Assembly: GCF_900113005.1 (NCBI RefSeq)
Contig: NZ_FONW01000001.1
Span: 558,001-622,000 of the forward strand
Length of the DNA stretch: 64,000 bases
From: Sunxiuqinia elliptica
Lineage (GTDB): Bacteria > Bacteroidota > Bacteroidia > Bacteroidales > Prolixibacteraceae
Reading direction: 5' to 3'
Shown here piece after piece: positions 34,250 to 42,592 of the stretch (the stretch's first letter is position 1; each line of letters starts with the position of its first letter). Under the pieces are notes generated by a model. The model had not been told where the DNA came from. It ran no database searches and saw only the letters and a list, made by a program, of their open reading frames with translations. A program made the position numbers and the translations under genes.

Positions 34250-34975
34250 TTAGTTTTTTCCCAAACTTTCACCGCCATCAGCAAAAAGCAGTTGGCCGGT
34301 TAAATGGGAGTTTGCTAAAATATAATCAAGGCTTTGGAGAATTGGTTCCAACCCTCCTGGTTTTTTCATTGGTATGTTTGCCGCCAAGTTCCAAAGATAG
34401 CTATCATCTTTGTCCTCAGGAGGTAGCGTTACGCCGGGGGCAATGGCATTGACCCGAATTCCCGGAGCCAGCTCCAGAGCTGCCATCTTCGTGAGCTCCC
34501 AAAGTGCTTTTTTGGAAATCGAGTAGGCTGCATAGTTTGATTGATTGTTGGTTATGCGAGTATCAACAAAGTTGATGATGATCCCATTTGCTGTTTGGTT
34601 CGCCATGGCTTTGCTCAGTAAAAAGGGGGCTTCAAAATTCACCGCTAACTGTTGGCGAAGTAAGTCGAATGAGCTGTCTTTCAAATATCCGGGCTCAAAA
34701 ACTGAAGCATTGTTGAGCAGCAAACCGATGCTTGAAAATTGCTTGCTAACTTCCGGAATCAGTTGCTCAACCTCCTCAGCTTGCATTAAATTGGCTTTAA
34801 AAATCTCAAACTGACTTTCAGGATGTCGTTGGCTTAACTCTTGCTGCAAGGCCTTGGCCTGGGTTGCAGAGCTGTTGTAATGCAAGGCAAGGTTCCATCC
34901 CTTGTTGGCCAGATGCATAGCAAGTGCTTTCCCGATACGTTTTGATGCGCCAGTGATTAGTGCCGTTTTGTTCAT
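34250..34975 (-). CDS. folM: FolM/PTR1-like pteridine reductase (short-chain dehydrogenase)
   Basis: 241 residues, SDR fold. The cofactor motif is TGASKRIG: an Arg in place of the usual second Gly of TGxxxGIG, which is a hallmark of pteridine reductases (PTR1, FolM). LLNNASVF (NNAS), active-site YSISK and IRVNAIAPG follow. In E. coli FolM reduces dihydromonapterin to tetrahydromonapterin. Its placement directly upstream of folX supports that role here. First gene of the pterin operon; divergent from the universal stress gene. Confidence 0.85.
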   Translation of the reverse strand: MNKTALITGASKRIGKALAMHLANKGWNLALHYNSSATQAKALQQELSQRHPESQFEIFKANLMQAEEVEQLIPEVSKQFSSIGLLLNNASVFEPGYLKDSSFDLLRQQLAVNFEAPFLLSKAMANQTANGIIINFVDTRITNNQSNYAAYSISKKALWELTKMAALELAPGIRVNAIAPGVTLPPEDKDDSYLWNLAANIPMKKPGGLEPILQSLDYILANSHLTGQLLFADGGESLGKN

Positions 34976-35179
34976 CCTGTAATTTACTGTTTTATGTCAA
35001 TAGAGTCAACAGCAAATAACTGAATTTGTTTTGAGCGGGGTTGTGTCGTTTTTGAATAGAATTGGATAATATGTTAAAAAATAGGTTTTAAGATATTCCT
35101 TTCAATTTTTGAAACTAAACACGCTGGAATCCCATAAAATAGGATAGAAACAAAGTTTAACCAGCAAAAATCACACGCC

Positions 35180-36280
35180 ATGGAAGAAAAGATTATTACC
35201 ATTGCCCTGTTGCCTTATTCAAAAGCGGAAGTCTTACGTTCGATGTTGGAAGCTAAGGGAATTGAGTGCTCGCTGGAGAATGTCAACTTGATTCAGGGAG
35301 CAGTTGCTACAGGAGTAAAAGTTCAAATTAAGGCTAAAGATGCGAAGAAGGCTTATCCTATTTTGAATAAGTTGCTTGGGAGTATCGAAAAGCCGATGCA
35401 GAAAAGTGAAAACTTTATTCTGATTCCGGTTGATTTCTCAAATTATTCGCTTCGAGCAGCTTCTATGGCTTTTGAAATCGCAACGGAACTGGATTCATCG
35501 GTTGTCTTTTACCATGTCATCCCTCAGCCTGATTATTTTACCATTCCTTATTCGGATGTGATGGCTTTGGATGCCGGTCTTTATGAGCACCTAAAAGAGC
35601 GGGAGGATTACATAAACGAGGAGTTCGATAAGTTTTTGAGGAAGTTGTCGGAATTGGTTGGAAAGAAAGTTTGGCAATCGGTGCATATGGAGCAGATTGT
35701 GAAGATGGGCTATCCGGAAGAAGATATTCTGTCGTATACTGAAATCCATCCTCCACGGTTGATTGTAATGGGTATTAAAGGCCCAGACGAAGGGCATGGC
35801 GGAGTGATGGGAAGCACAACGGCGGGGGTTATTTACAAAGCCAATGTGCCCGTTTTAGTGATTCCTGAAAAAGCTCCTTTGTTAAATCTGGCAGCCGTTA
35901 AGAAAGTGGTTTACGCAACCAATTTTGATGAAAAGGACTTTATAGCAATTGATAAGTTGCTGGGTTTGTTGCAGCCTTTCAATACCGAGCTAACTTGCTT
36001 GCATATTGGCGATCAGGATGAATCAGAATGGGACCGGGCAAAGTTGGGCAATATGGGTAAGGTGCTGAAGAAGAACCATAAAGATGCCGCACTGAAATGC
36101 GTCATTGTTCCGGGAAATGATATTCTGCAAGATTTGGAGAAATACATTGAGAAGAATGACATTGATGTTTTATCGCTGACGACTCACAAGCGGAACATGA
36201 TTACAAGGATCTTCAATCCAAGTATTGCCAGGAAGATGGTTTTCCACCTCAAGACACCACTTTTGGTGTTCCATGCCTGA
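35180..36280 (+). CDS. Tandem universal stress protein with N-terminal DUF2007-like domain
   Basis: 366 residues. Residues ~1-70 resemble the DUF2007 signal-transducing domain (LPYSKAEVLRSMLEAKGIECSLENVNL). USP domain 1 (~80-235) begins FILIPVDFSNYSLRAASMAF and has the ATP-loop GIKG...GVMGSTTAGVIYKANVPVLVIPE. USP domain 2 (~245-366) begins KVVYATNFDEKDF and ends IARKMVFHLKTPLLVFHA but lacks the full G-x2-G-x9-G loop, so it probably does not bind ATP. Cytosolic stress or energy-state sensor by family. The DUF2007 fusion is unusual. Confidence 0.85.
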   Translation: MEEKIITIALLPYSKAEVLRSMLEAKGIECSLENVNLIQGAVATGVKVQIKAKDAKKAYPILNKLLGSIEKPMQKSENFILIPVDFSNYSLRAASMAFEIATELDSSVVFYHVIPQPDYFTIPYSDVMALDAGLYEHLKEREDYINEEFDKFLRKLSELVGKKVWQSVHMEQIVKMGYPEEDILSYTEIHPPRLIVMGIKGPDEGHGGVMGSTTAGVIYKANVPVLVIPEKAPLLNLAAVKKVVYATNFDEKDFIAIDKLLGLLQPFNTELTCLHIGDQDESEWDRAKLGNMGKVLKKNHKDAALKCVIVPGNDILQDLEKYIEKNDIDVLSLTTHKRNMITRIFNPSIARKMVFHLKTPLLVFHA

Positions 36281-36310
36281 ACGAAATAGATCGTAATCGA
36301 GCATAAAAAG

Positions 36311-36347
36311 CAAAGAGCTCTCGGAAACTAGTCCCGGGGGCTCTTTG
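36311..36347. terminator. Bidirectional terminator between USP gene and riboflavin synthase gene
   Basis: CAAAGAGC (36311-36318) pairs with GCTCTTTG (36340-36347), with further GC pairing inside. On the minus strand it is followed by CTTTTT, so it best serves ribE; it lies between convergent genes. Confidence 0.7.
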
Positions 36348-36381
36348 TGCGATTGTGATTGTTATTAAAATTAGCAAGTGG

Positions 36382-36990
36382 CTACTTGAAAGTTGCCAGT
36401 TTGCTTAGGTATTTTCCAATAATGTCGAATTCCAAGTTCACCACAGATCCAGCTTCAAACGTGTGGAAGTTGGTTTCCTGGTATGTGTAAGGAATAATTG
36501 CTACCTGGAAAGAGTTGTCTTTTGAATTAACAACAGTCAGGCTCACGCCATTAACGGTAACCGATCCTTTTTCAACGGTCATGTATCCTTGCAGCGCTTT
36601 CGACTTGTCAAAAGGATATTCAAAGGTAAAGTACCAGCTACCTTCAGCTTCTTCAACCTTGGTGCAAGTTGCTGTTTGGTCAACATGTCCTTGAACGATG
36701 TGTCCATCCAAACGGCCATTCATCATCATGCTACGCTCAAGGTTTACTTTTGAGCCTACTTCCCAATGTCCGAGATTGGTTTTTAGCAAAGTTTCCTTAA
36801 CGGCAGTCACCGTATAGGTTTTGGCTTGCTGGTCAAGTTTAACTACAGTTAAGCACACGCCGTTGTGCGCCAAACTTTGATCAATTTTTAATTCGTCAAC
36901 AAAGGAGCAGGTCAAAGTAAAGTGGTAATTTTCCTGATCTTTTTCGATGGCTTTGACGATACCATATTCTTCTACGATTCCTGAAAACAT
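36382..36990 (-). CDS. ribE: Riboflavin synthase alpha subunit
   Basis: 202 residues from the ATG at 36990; the family N-terminus MFSGIVEEYG fixes this start, although the frame runs to 37017. The protein is an internal duplication of lumazine-binding domains: LAHNGVCLTVVKL and VTVNGVSLTVVNS are the paired substrate-site motifs, with MNGRLDGHIVQGHVD between. The enzyme dismutates two 6,7-dimethyl-8-ribityllumazine molecules into riboflavin. Standalone, no FMN riboswitch seen upstream. Confidence 0.96.
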   Translation of the reverse strand: MFSGIVEEYGIVKAIEKDQENYHFTLTCSFVDELKIDQSLAHNGVCLTVVKLDQQAKTYTVTAVKETLLKTNLGHWEVGSKVNLERSMMMNGRLDGHIVQGHVDQTATCTKVEEAEGSWYFTFEYPFDKSKALQGYMTVEKGSVTVNGVSLTVVNSKDNSFQVAIIPYTYQETNFHTFEAGSVVNLEFDIIGKYLSKLATFK

Positions 36991-37297
36991 GTGCTTTGTT
37001 TTTTTTGATGAAGGCAAATTTATCGAATTCGAAGGACTTGGAGAAATGAGCAGGTGAATTCTTCCGAAAAGAGCGCAAGCTATTTGTCAATTGCTTAGCA
37101 GATGCGCAAAAAACGAAACTACATGTTGTCTGGAAACTTGTGATTAGAAACAAGGCAACAGATTTTCGGATCTTTGGAACTAGGACGCAATAGATCCTGA
37201 AATAAATTCAGGATGACGCTTAAATGGAGAATATAGGAATTCAGTAACTTCGGACTTTTCAAGCAACTTGAAACTTTGAATTGAGTAGGCACTGATT
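36991..37297. other. Intergenic region, 307 bp, upstream of ribE
   Basis: No credible gene in either strand. It contains one perfect palindrome (37194-37214, listed separately) and an A/T-rich stretch near 37220-37260. Confidence 0.6.
37194..37214. repeat. REP-like palindrome (ATCCTGAA/TTCAGGAT)
   Basis: ATCCTGAA (37194-37201) and TTCAGGAT (37207-37214) pair perfectly around ATAAA and are followed by GACG. The word resembles, from memory, a short palindromic element found dispersed in many bacterial genomes. A partly similar stem is at 20798-20817. Confidence 0.45.
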
Positions 37298-39232
37298 TTA
37301 TAGGCTGGCTTTTACAAATTGTTGCTGGTAGATGTTTTGGTTGGTTTTTATTTGAATGAAATAATGTCCCGGTGTCAGTTGGCTCAGGTCGAGCTGATTA
37401 TGATATAGTTCTGGAACTGCGATGAGCCTGCCGAGACTATTGCTTATTCGGACGCTTACGATTCGTTCGTTGGGTTTTGGCTCAATGACCAATTGATCTA
37501 CCACCGGGTTGGGGTATAGCTTGAGCATTTGGGCTGTCAACTGGTTGGTTGACATGGTAACGGAGCCTTTGGTTATCAGCCATAAATCCGGATCAAAGTC
37601 AATCGAGTCGGGGCGCTCATCTAAAATAAAGGATTGTGGGTTAACGGTATGGTGTAGTCGAAGTAGTTTGCTTTGGCCGTCTTTCCAAACTTGAACCGGT
37701 AGGTGCATTTCGAAAAAGTCGACTGAGCTATCGGAGGTTGTTTGGTTGACCGTCAGTAGTTGTTTGCCGTTATCACTGTAGTCGGTGTAGTGGTGTAACA
37801 CGTAACTCGGATAGCCTGCACCGTAATACCAATCATTGAAAAATTCGGTTAACGAAGTGTCGGCAGCAGCTTCGAGGTGAGTCACAAAATCTTGATTTCT
37901 AGCAAATCCATACTTGAGTGCAGGATCGTTGAAATAGTTCTTCAAGGCTTTGAAAAACGCTTCATCCCCGAGTTCCCAACGAAGCATGTGGAGCAAATAG
38001 GCCCCTTTGGAGTAGGAGAGGCGTGAGCTAAAAAGCGTACTGATTTGGGTGGTGTCCTTGACAAAAACTGACCCCATGGGAGATGTCGTGATTCTGCTGA
38101 TTTGGTTCTTCTTCCAGAGCTCCCAGTAGGCACCATTGAGCAAATTTTCGTAGCACAAGCCAGTAAGGTAGGTTGCAAAACCCTCATTAAGCCAAATGTC
38201 TTGCCAACTGCCCAGAGTAATGCAGTCGCCAAACCACTGATGGGCCATTTCGTGGGCTACGAGCTCAAAATCGAGGTGGTACATAAAACTCATGGTTTGG
38301 TGTTCCATCCCTCCAGCCCAGCCAAATTGCGCATGTCCATATTTTTCGTCAGCAAAAGGATATTGGCCGATCAACTCATTAAGCAACTCCATGATATTCA
38401 GCATATCTGCGGTTTTTGTTTTGGCTTTTTCGAGGTACGATGGATAAACGTAGTTTAGGATTTGAATGGAATCATTTTCTTGCTTTAAGTAGACTTCATC
38501 CGTTGCATAGTCGGTTACAGCAATGGCTACCAGGTAGGTGGCTATTGGGTAGTTGTGCTTCCACTTTGTTTGCACCTTTCCGTTTTCAGTCACTCTGGAA
38601 ATTAGTTTTCCATTACTTGCTACACGGTAACCTTCGGGACAGATAACATTGATCTCTATTGAATCGACTTTATCAACCAGACTTTGCTTGCAAGGCCACC
38701 ACTCTTTGGCTCCATAGGGTTCTGATAAAGTCCATAAGATGGGCGTTCCATCAGGAGTTTGTGTGGTTTTGAATGATCCGAAACCAGTACTTGAAGGAAC
38801 TCCGTGGTAGGCAATTTTGATTATTGCAGATTCGTTGACTGCGATGGGATTTTCGAAGTTGATTTTGATTTTATTGTCTTCATGTGTCCAAGTGAAGGAC
38901 GAAGCTTGCATTCGAATGGAATCAATGACCAAGTTATTTTGGAGATCCAATTCCATCGACGAAAGGGGGGTGGACAAAGCTTTGATATGAAACTGAATGT
39001 CTCCGGAAATAGCTCGAATTGCAGGGTCAACCGTCCAGTTTGTCCGAACGAAGTGGAGGTCATAATCTTGGTAGCCCACATTTTCCTGGAACTGCGCTTT
39101 TTTAAGCCAGGCTTGTCCTTCTTGTTGAGCCATCTTTTCAATAAAGGCAGAATCCGGAGCTTGGCTGTCCTGTGCCTGAGCTACCCTTAGAATGAATAAA
39201 CAGGCTAGGATTAAATATATCGTTCGTTTCAT
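37298..39232 (-). CDS. M1-family aminopeptidase with type IX secretion sorting domain
   Basis: 644 residues. Signal peptide to about AQA-QDS (residue 21). The M1 beta-sandwich is followed by the substrate-recognition motif GGMEH (307-311, GAMEN variant) and zinc site HEMAHQWFGD (His327, Glu328, His331) with Glu350 in WLNEGFATY. The C-terminal ~75 residues (LKLYPNPVVDQLVIEP ... GHYFIQIKT) are a type A T9SS sorting domain, so the enzyme is exported across the outer membrane and anchored or released. Removes N-terminal residues from peptides outside the cell. It implies a functional T9SS elsewhere in the genome. Confidence 0.94.
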   Translation of the reverse strand: MKRTIYLILACLFILRVAQAQDSQAPDSAFIEKMAQQEGQAWLKKAQFQENVGYQDYDLHFVRTNWTVDPAIRAISGDIQFHIKALSTPLSSMELDLQNNLVIDSIRMQASSFTWTHEDNKIKINFENPIAVNESAIIKIAYHGVPSSTGFGSFKTTQTPDGTPILWTLSEPYGAKEWWPCKQSLVDKVDSIEINVICPEGYRVASNGKLISRVTENGKVQTKWKHNYPIATYLVAIAVTDYATDEVYLKQENDSIQILNYVYPSYLEKAKTKTADMLNIMELLNELIGQYPFADEKYGHAQFGWAGGMEHQTMSFMYHLDFELVAHEMAHQWFGDCITLGSWQDIWLNEGFATYLTGLCYENLLNGAYWELWKKNQISRITTSPMGSVFVKDTTQISTLFSSRLSYSKGAYLLHMLRWELGDEAFFKALKNYFNDPALKYGFARNQDFVTHLEAAADTSLTEFFNDWYYGAGYPSYVLHHYTDYSDNGKQLLTVNQTTSDSSVDFFEMHLPVQVWKDGQSKLLRLHHTVNPQSFILDERPDSIDFDPDLWLITKGSVTMSTNQLTAQMLKLYPNPVVDQLVIEPKPNERIVSVRISNSLGRLIAVPELYHNQLDLSQLTPGHYFIQIKTNQNIYQQQFVKASL

Positions 39233-39338
39233 CTTTTTGAGGTCAAGAAATTTCGCTTGCTCTTAAATATAAAACAAAAGAAGCATAAACCGTACTTGAT
39301 TTATGCTTCCCTTGAAAATTCCTATCGTAAATTTCGTG

Positions 39339-40400
39339 CTATCGTTTTTGATATTGCTCCTCGTAATAGTTTTGGTAATCGCCACTGGTTACGTTTTTCA
39401 GCCATGCTTCATTCTCAAGGTACCAATCAATGGTTTTTTCCAAGCCCTCTTCAAATTGCAGACTAGGAACCCAGCCCAACTCTTTTTGTAGCTTAGTAGA
39501 GTCGATGGCATAGCGTAAGTCATGTCCGGCACGGTCTTTCACGTAAGTAATTAACTGCTCAGAGGTGCCGTTTCCACGTCCTAGCTTCCGGTCCATAATG
39601 GTACACATCAGCTTAATTAAGTCAATGTTAGTCCACTCGTTATGCCCGCCAATGTTGTAGGTTTCGCCGACTTTACCTTGATGAAAAATAACATCAATTG
39701 CGCGGGCGTGGTCTTCCACCCACAGCCAATCCCGGATGTTTTCGCCCTTGCCGTAAACCGGAAGCGGGCGGTTGTTCCGAATGTTGTTAATAAACAGCGG
39801 AATTAGCTTTTCGGGAAATTGGAATGATCCATAATTGTTGGAACAGTTGGAAACCAGTGTTGGCAAGCCAAACGTATCATGATAGGCCCTGACAAAATGG
39901 TCGGAGCTTGCTTTGGATGCCGAGTAAGGACTGTGTGGATCGTAAGCTGTTTGCTCGGTAAACAGGCCTTCATTTCCTAGTGAACCATACACTTCATCGG
40001 TCGAAATATGGTAAAACAGCTTATCTGCAGCTTGGTTTTTCCAGGTTGCCCGTGCCGCATTCAGCAGGTTGACTGTTCCAATAAGGTTGGTGAAAACAAA
40101 TTCGGTAGGGTTCGAAATCGACCGGTCAACATGTGATTCGGCTGCCAAGTGAATAACCCCATCAAATTGTTTCTCCAAAAACAGCTTTTGGATCGCTTCT
40201 CCATCGACAATATCTGCTTTGACAAATTCGTAATTGGGCTTTCCCTCCACATCTTTCAGATTGGCCAAGTTCCCGGCATAGGTCAATTTGTCGAGGTTGA
40301 CAATTTGGTAGTTGGGGTACTTGCTTACAAAAAGCCGAACAACATGGGAGCCAATAAAACCGGCTCCTCCGGTAATGAGTATTGTCTTAGTTGCTTGCAT
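39339..40400 (-). CDS. rfbB: dTDP-glucose 4,6-dehydratase
   Basis: 353 residues from the ATG at 40400; the open frame to 40469 adds 23 unsupported residues. NAD-binding TGGAGFIGSHVVRLF, HLAAESHVDRSI, HISTDEVYGSLG (catalytic Thr-Asp-Glu), PYSASKASSDHFVRAY (YxxxK) and NCSNNYG, PVYGKGENIRDWLWVEDHARAID are all canonical for RmlB/RfbB. It forms dTDP-4-keto-6-deoxyglucose, precursor of rhamnose and other deoxysugars. The other rml genes are not in the window; the neighbour upstream is a sulfatase. Confidence 0.96.
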   Translation of the reverse strand: MQATKTILITGGAGFIGSHVVRLFVSKYPNYQIVNLDKLTYAGNLANLKDVEGKPNYEFVKADIVDGEAIQKLFLEKQFDGVIHLAAESHVDRSISNPTEFVFTNLIGTVNLLNAARATWKNQAADKLFYHISTDEVYGSLGNEGLFTEQTAYDPHSPYSASKASSDHFVRAYHDTFGLPTLVSNCSNNYGSFQFPEKLIPLFINNIRNNRPLPVYGKGENIRDWLWVEDHARAIDVIFHQGKVGETYNIGGHNEWTNIDLIKLMCTIMDRKLGRGNGTSEQLITYVKDRAGHDLRYAIDSTKLQKELGWVPSLQFEEGLEKTIDWYLENEAWLKNVTSGDYQNYYEEQYQKR

Positions 40401-40472
40401 AGCGCTGTTTTTGATGTAATGATTAACTGGTTGTAGCATAAACGGAGCGGATAGCCACTTCGTATGCACGTT

Positions 40473-42047
40473 CTAGTTGTTTGCCGAAATAAAATCAATT
40501 TGATGCCATTCTCCTTTGATTGGATCATTGGCCAGCGGTTTGCCCGAAGTACTTCGTCCCTCCTGGATGTAACGCACCAAAATTTCTTTTAGCTGACTCA
40601 CTTTTTCTGGATTGTCGGCTTGCAGGTTGTTTTTTTCCGAAGGATCATCTTTTAAATTGTATAATTGAACCTTAGGAAGTCCTTTAAGGGCTTCTTTATC
40701 ATCTGGGCGAGGGAAGCTCCATCCGCCTGAACCTGGGCACATGATTAGTTTCCAGTCTCCTTGCCGAATGGCAAAACTTCCGTTGATGGAATGGTGGACG
40801 GTTGCTTCGCGTAAAGGTTGGCTGAGCTGTCCTTGTCTGAAAATGGGCAGTAAGCTGTAGCTGTCTTCTCCTTCGTTGTCGGCCAACTGATAACCGGTAA
40901 TGTCTGCACAGGTTGCCATCAGGTCGGTGGTACAAATTGTTTCGTCTGAAACCAAGCCCGGTTCGATCACGGCCGGCCATTTAGCCAGGAATGGAACCCG
41001 GTGTCCGCCTTCAAAAATGTCGGCTTTATGGCCACGATAAACGCCATTGGGGTGATGGCCAGCAGCCACCAGTTCTTCAATTTTAGAGGCTGGAGAACAG
41101 CCATTATCCGTGGTGAAAATGATCAATGTATTTTCTTCTATTCCGGCTTCTTTTACACTTGCCAACAGCTTACCCATCCAGTCATCAATCATCAAAACAA
41201 AATCACCGTATGGATTCAGACCACTCTTTCCCTGCCACTCTTCGGTAGGAAGAATTGGGGTGTGTGGCGATGGCAATGGTAAATACAAAAAGAATGGATC
41301 TTCAGTTTCGGCTTGCTCTTTGACGTAAGCCATGGCTTTTCGAAACAGGTTGGGAGTTACATCTTCGTGATCAAAATCAGCTGCAGTTGGGCCTTTCCGC
41401 CACCAGGAATATTCTCCGGTATTTTCGGAAACTGAGTCGGGGACCATGGTTGGCATGCCATTTTCAACATAGACGTAGGGCGCCATATCGAGTGATCCAC
41501 AGAAGCCATAAGCATAGTCAAACCCAAGATCGTTTGGAGAGTGGCTAATGGGCTTGGAAAAATCGAGGTTGTCAAAGTCTTTTAAGTCCCAACCTTCTCC
41601 GCCAAACTCTGTTGTGTCCTTCATGGCCCAGTTCCATCCCAAGTGCCACTTGCCAATGAAAGCGGTGTGGTAACCTTGCTTTTGGAGCATGGAGGCAACA
41701 GTGGTCCGGCTGGTTGGGATCAAGGCTTTGGATTTCCCTGTTAGTACACCACTTTTCAAGGTGCTGCGCCAGTTGTATCGGCCAGTGATGATTCCGTATC
41801 GTGTAGGCGTGCATACCGATGAAGAGGTATGGGCATCCGTAAAACGGACTCCTTCAGCTGCCAGCTGATCCAAGTGCGTTGTTTTTATTTTCCCATTGGC
41901 TTGGTTGGCAGATACATCACCATAGCCCATGTCATCTGCTAAAACATAGATAATGTTGGGTTTTTGTTGCTGTTGTGTTGTTTCAACAGAGCAGCTGCCT
42001 AATGCACAAGCAGAGCCCAGACCGGCTAATAACAAGGAATTCTTCAT
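40473..42047 (-). CDS. Sulfatase lipoprotein (family S1, formylglycine type)
   Basis: 524 residues. Lipobox ACALGSCS (Cys19). Metal site NIIYVLADDMGYGD, then the formylglycine consensus CTPTR with Cys79, the residue an FGE-type maturase (aerobic) or anSME (anaerobic) converts to formylglycine. LPSPHTPILP and IIFTTDNGCSP are further S1 signatures. It removes sulfate esters from glycans or other organic sulfates, probably at the cell surface or periplasm. No SusC/D pair adjoins, so the substrate is not indicated by context. No maturase gene is in the window. Confidence 0.95.
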   Translation of the reverse strand: MKNSLLLAGLGSACALGSCSVETTQQQQKPNIIYVLADDMGYGDVSANQANGKIKTTHLDQLAAEGVRFTDAHTSSSVCTPTRYGIITGRYNWRSTLKSGVLTGKSKALIPTSRTTVASMLQKQGYHTAFIGKWHLGWNWAMKDTTEFGGEGWDLKDFDNLDFSKPISHSPNDLGFDYAYGFCGSLDMAPYVYVENGMPTMVPDSVSENTGEYSWWRKGPTAADFDHEDVTPNLFRKAMAYVKEQAETEDPFFLYLPLPSPHTPILPTEEWQGKSGLNPYGDFVLMIDDWMGKLLASVKEAGIEENTLIIFTTDNGCSPASKIEELVAAGHHPNGVYRGHKADIFEGGHRVPFLAKWPAVIEPGLVSDETICTTDLMATCADITGYQLADNEGEDSYSLLPIFRQGQLSQPLREATVHHSINGSFAIRQGDWKLIMCPGSGGWSFPRPDDKEALKGLPKVQLYNLKDDPSEKNNLQADNPEKVSQLKEILVRYIQEGRSTSGKPLANDPIKGEWHQIDFISANN

Positions 42048-42358
42048 GCTCTTAAAAATGTTTGTTTTCGTTATACTTCGGCAACTTTTTTAGTTACGCG
42101 AGGTACGGTTTCGTAATTGAGTTTTTCTTTTAGATCGCTTTAACCGCTTGCTTAGTTGCTTGCGGTTGCAGGTAGTCTATCAGACAAAAGTAAGCTTTTC
42201 AAATGAAGAATTAAAGGCGTAAAGAGAGCCGTTGAGGGCGAAGGAGAGAGTGGAGTCAAAAGCGAAATAGTATCTGTGTTTTATAATGATCTAATCTTCT
42301 AGGAAGAAAATGGGAGTATTGGGGTCACCTTTTTTAATTTAACCGAATTAATTATTAT
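42048..42358. other. Intergenic region upstream of the sulfatase and of the peptide island
   Basis: 311 bp without a gene. Contains the imperfect inverted repeat AACCGC/GCGGTT (around 42138-42169) and becomes very A/T rich towards its right end, which leads directly into the 11-bp tandem repeat. Confidence 0.5.
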
Positions 42359-42457
42359 AATCTGTACTTAATCTGTACTTAATCTGTACTTAATCTGTAC
42401 TTGATCTGTACTTGATCTGTTCTTGATCTGTTCTTGATCTGTTCTTGATCTGTTCTG
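42359..42457 (+). repeat. 11-bp tandem repeat, nine units
   Basis: Nine consecutive 11-bp units: AATCTGTACTT four times, GATCTGTACTT once, GATCTGTTCTT three times, GATCTGTTCTG once. The variants change in order along the array, as expected from stepwise duplication. It ends 136 bp upstream of the HlyD-type start at 42593. The period is close to one helical turn, so a DNA-binding or phase-variable promoter function is possible. Confidence 0.95.
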
Positions 42458-42592
42458 GATCGTGATCGTTTGCTTGCCTGCTTAATAGCGTTATAAAAGA
42501 GAAATTATATGTTTTTGACAATGTTCCTGTTTGCCAATGAGCAGTGGTGGTATTGTCTAATCGTTATTAACTCGATTAAAAAGCGGAAAAAT

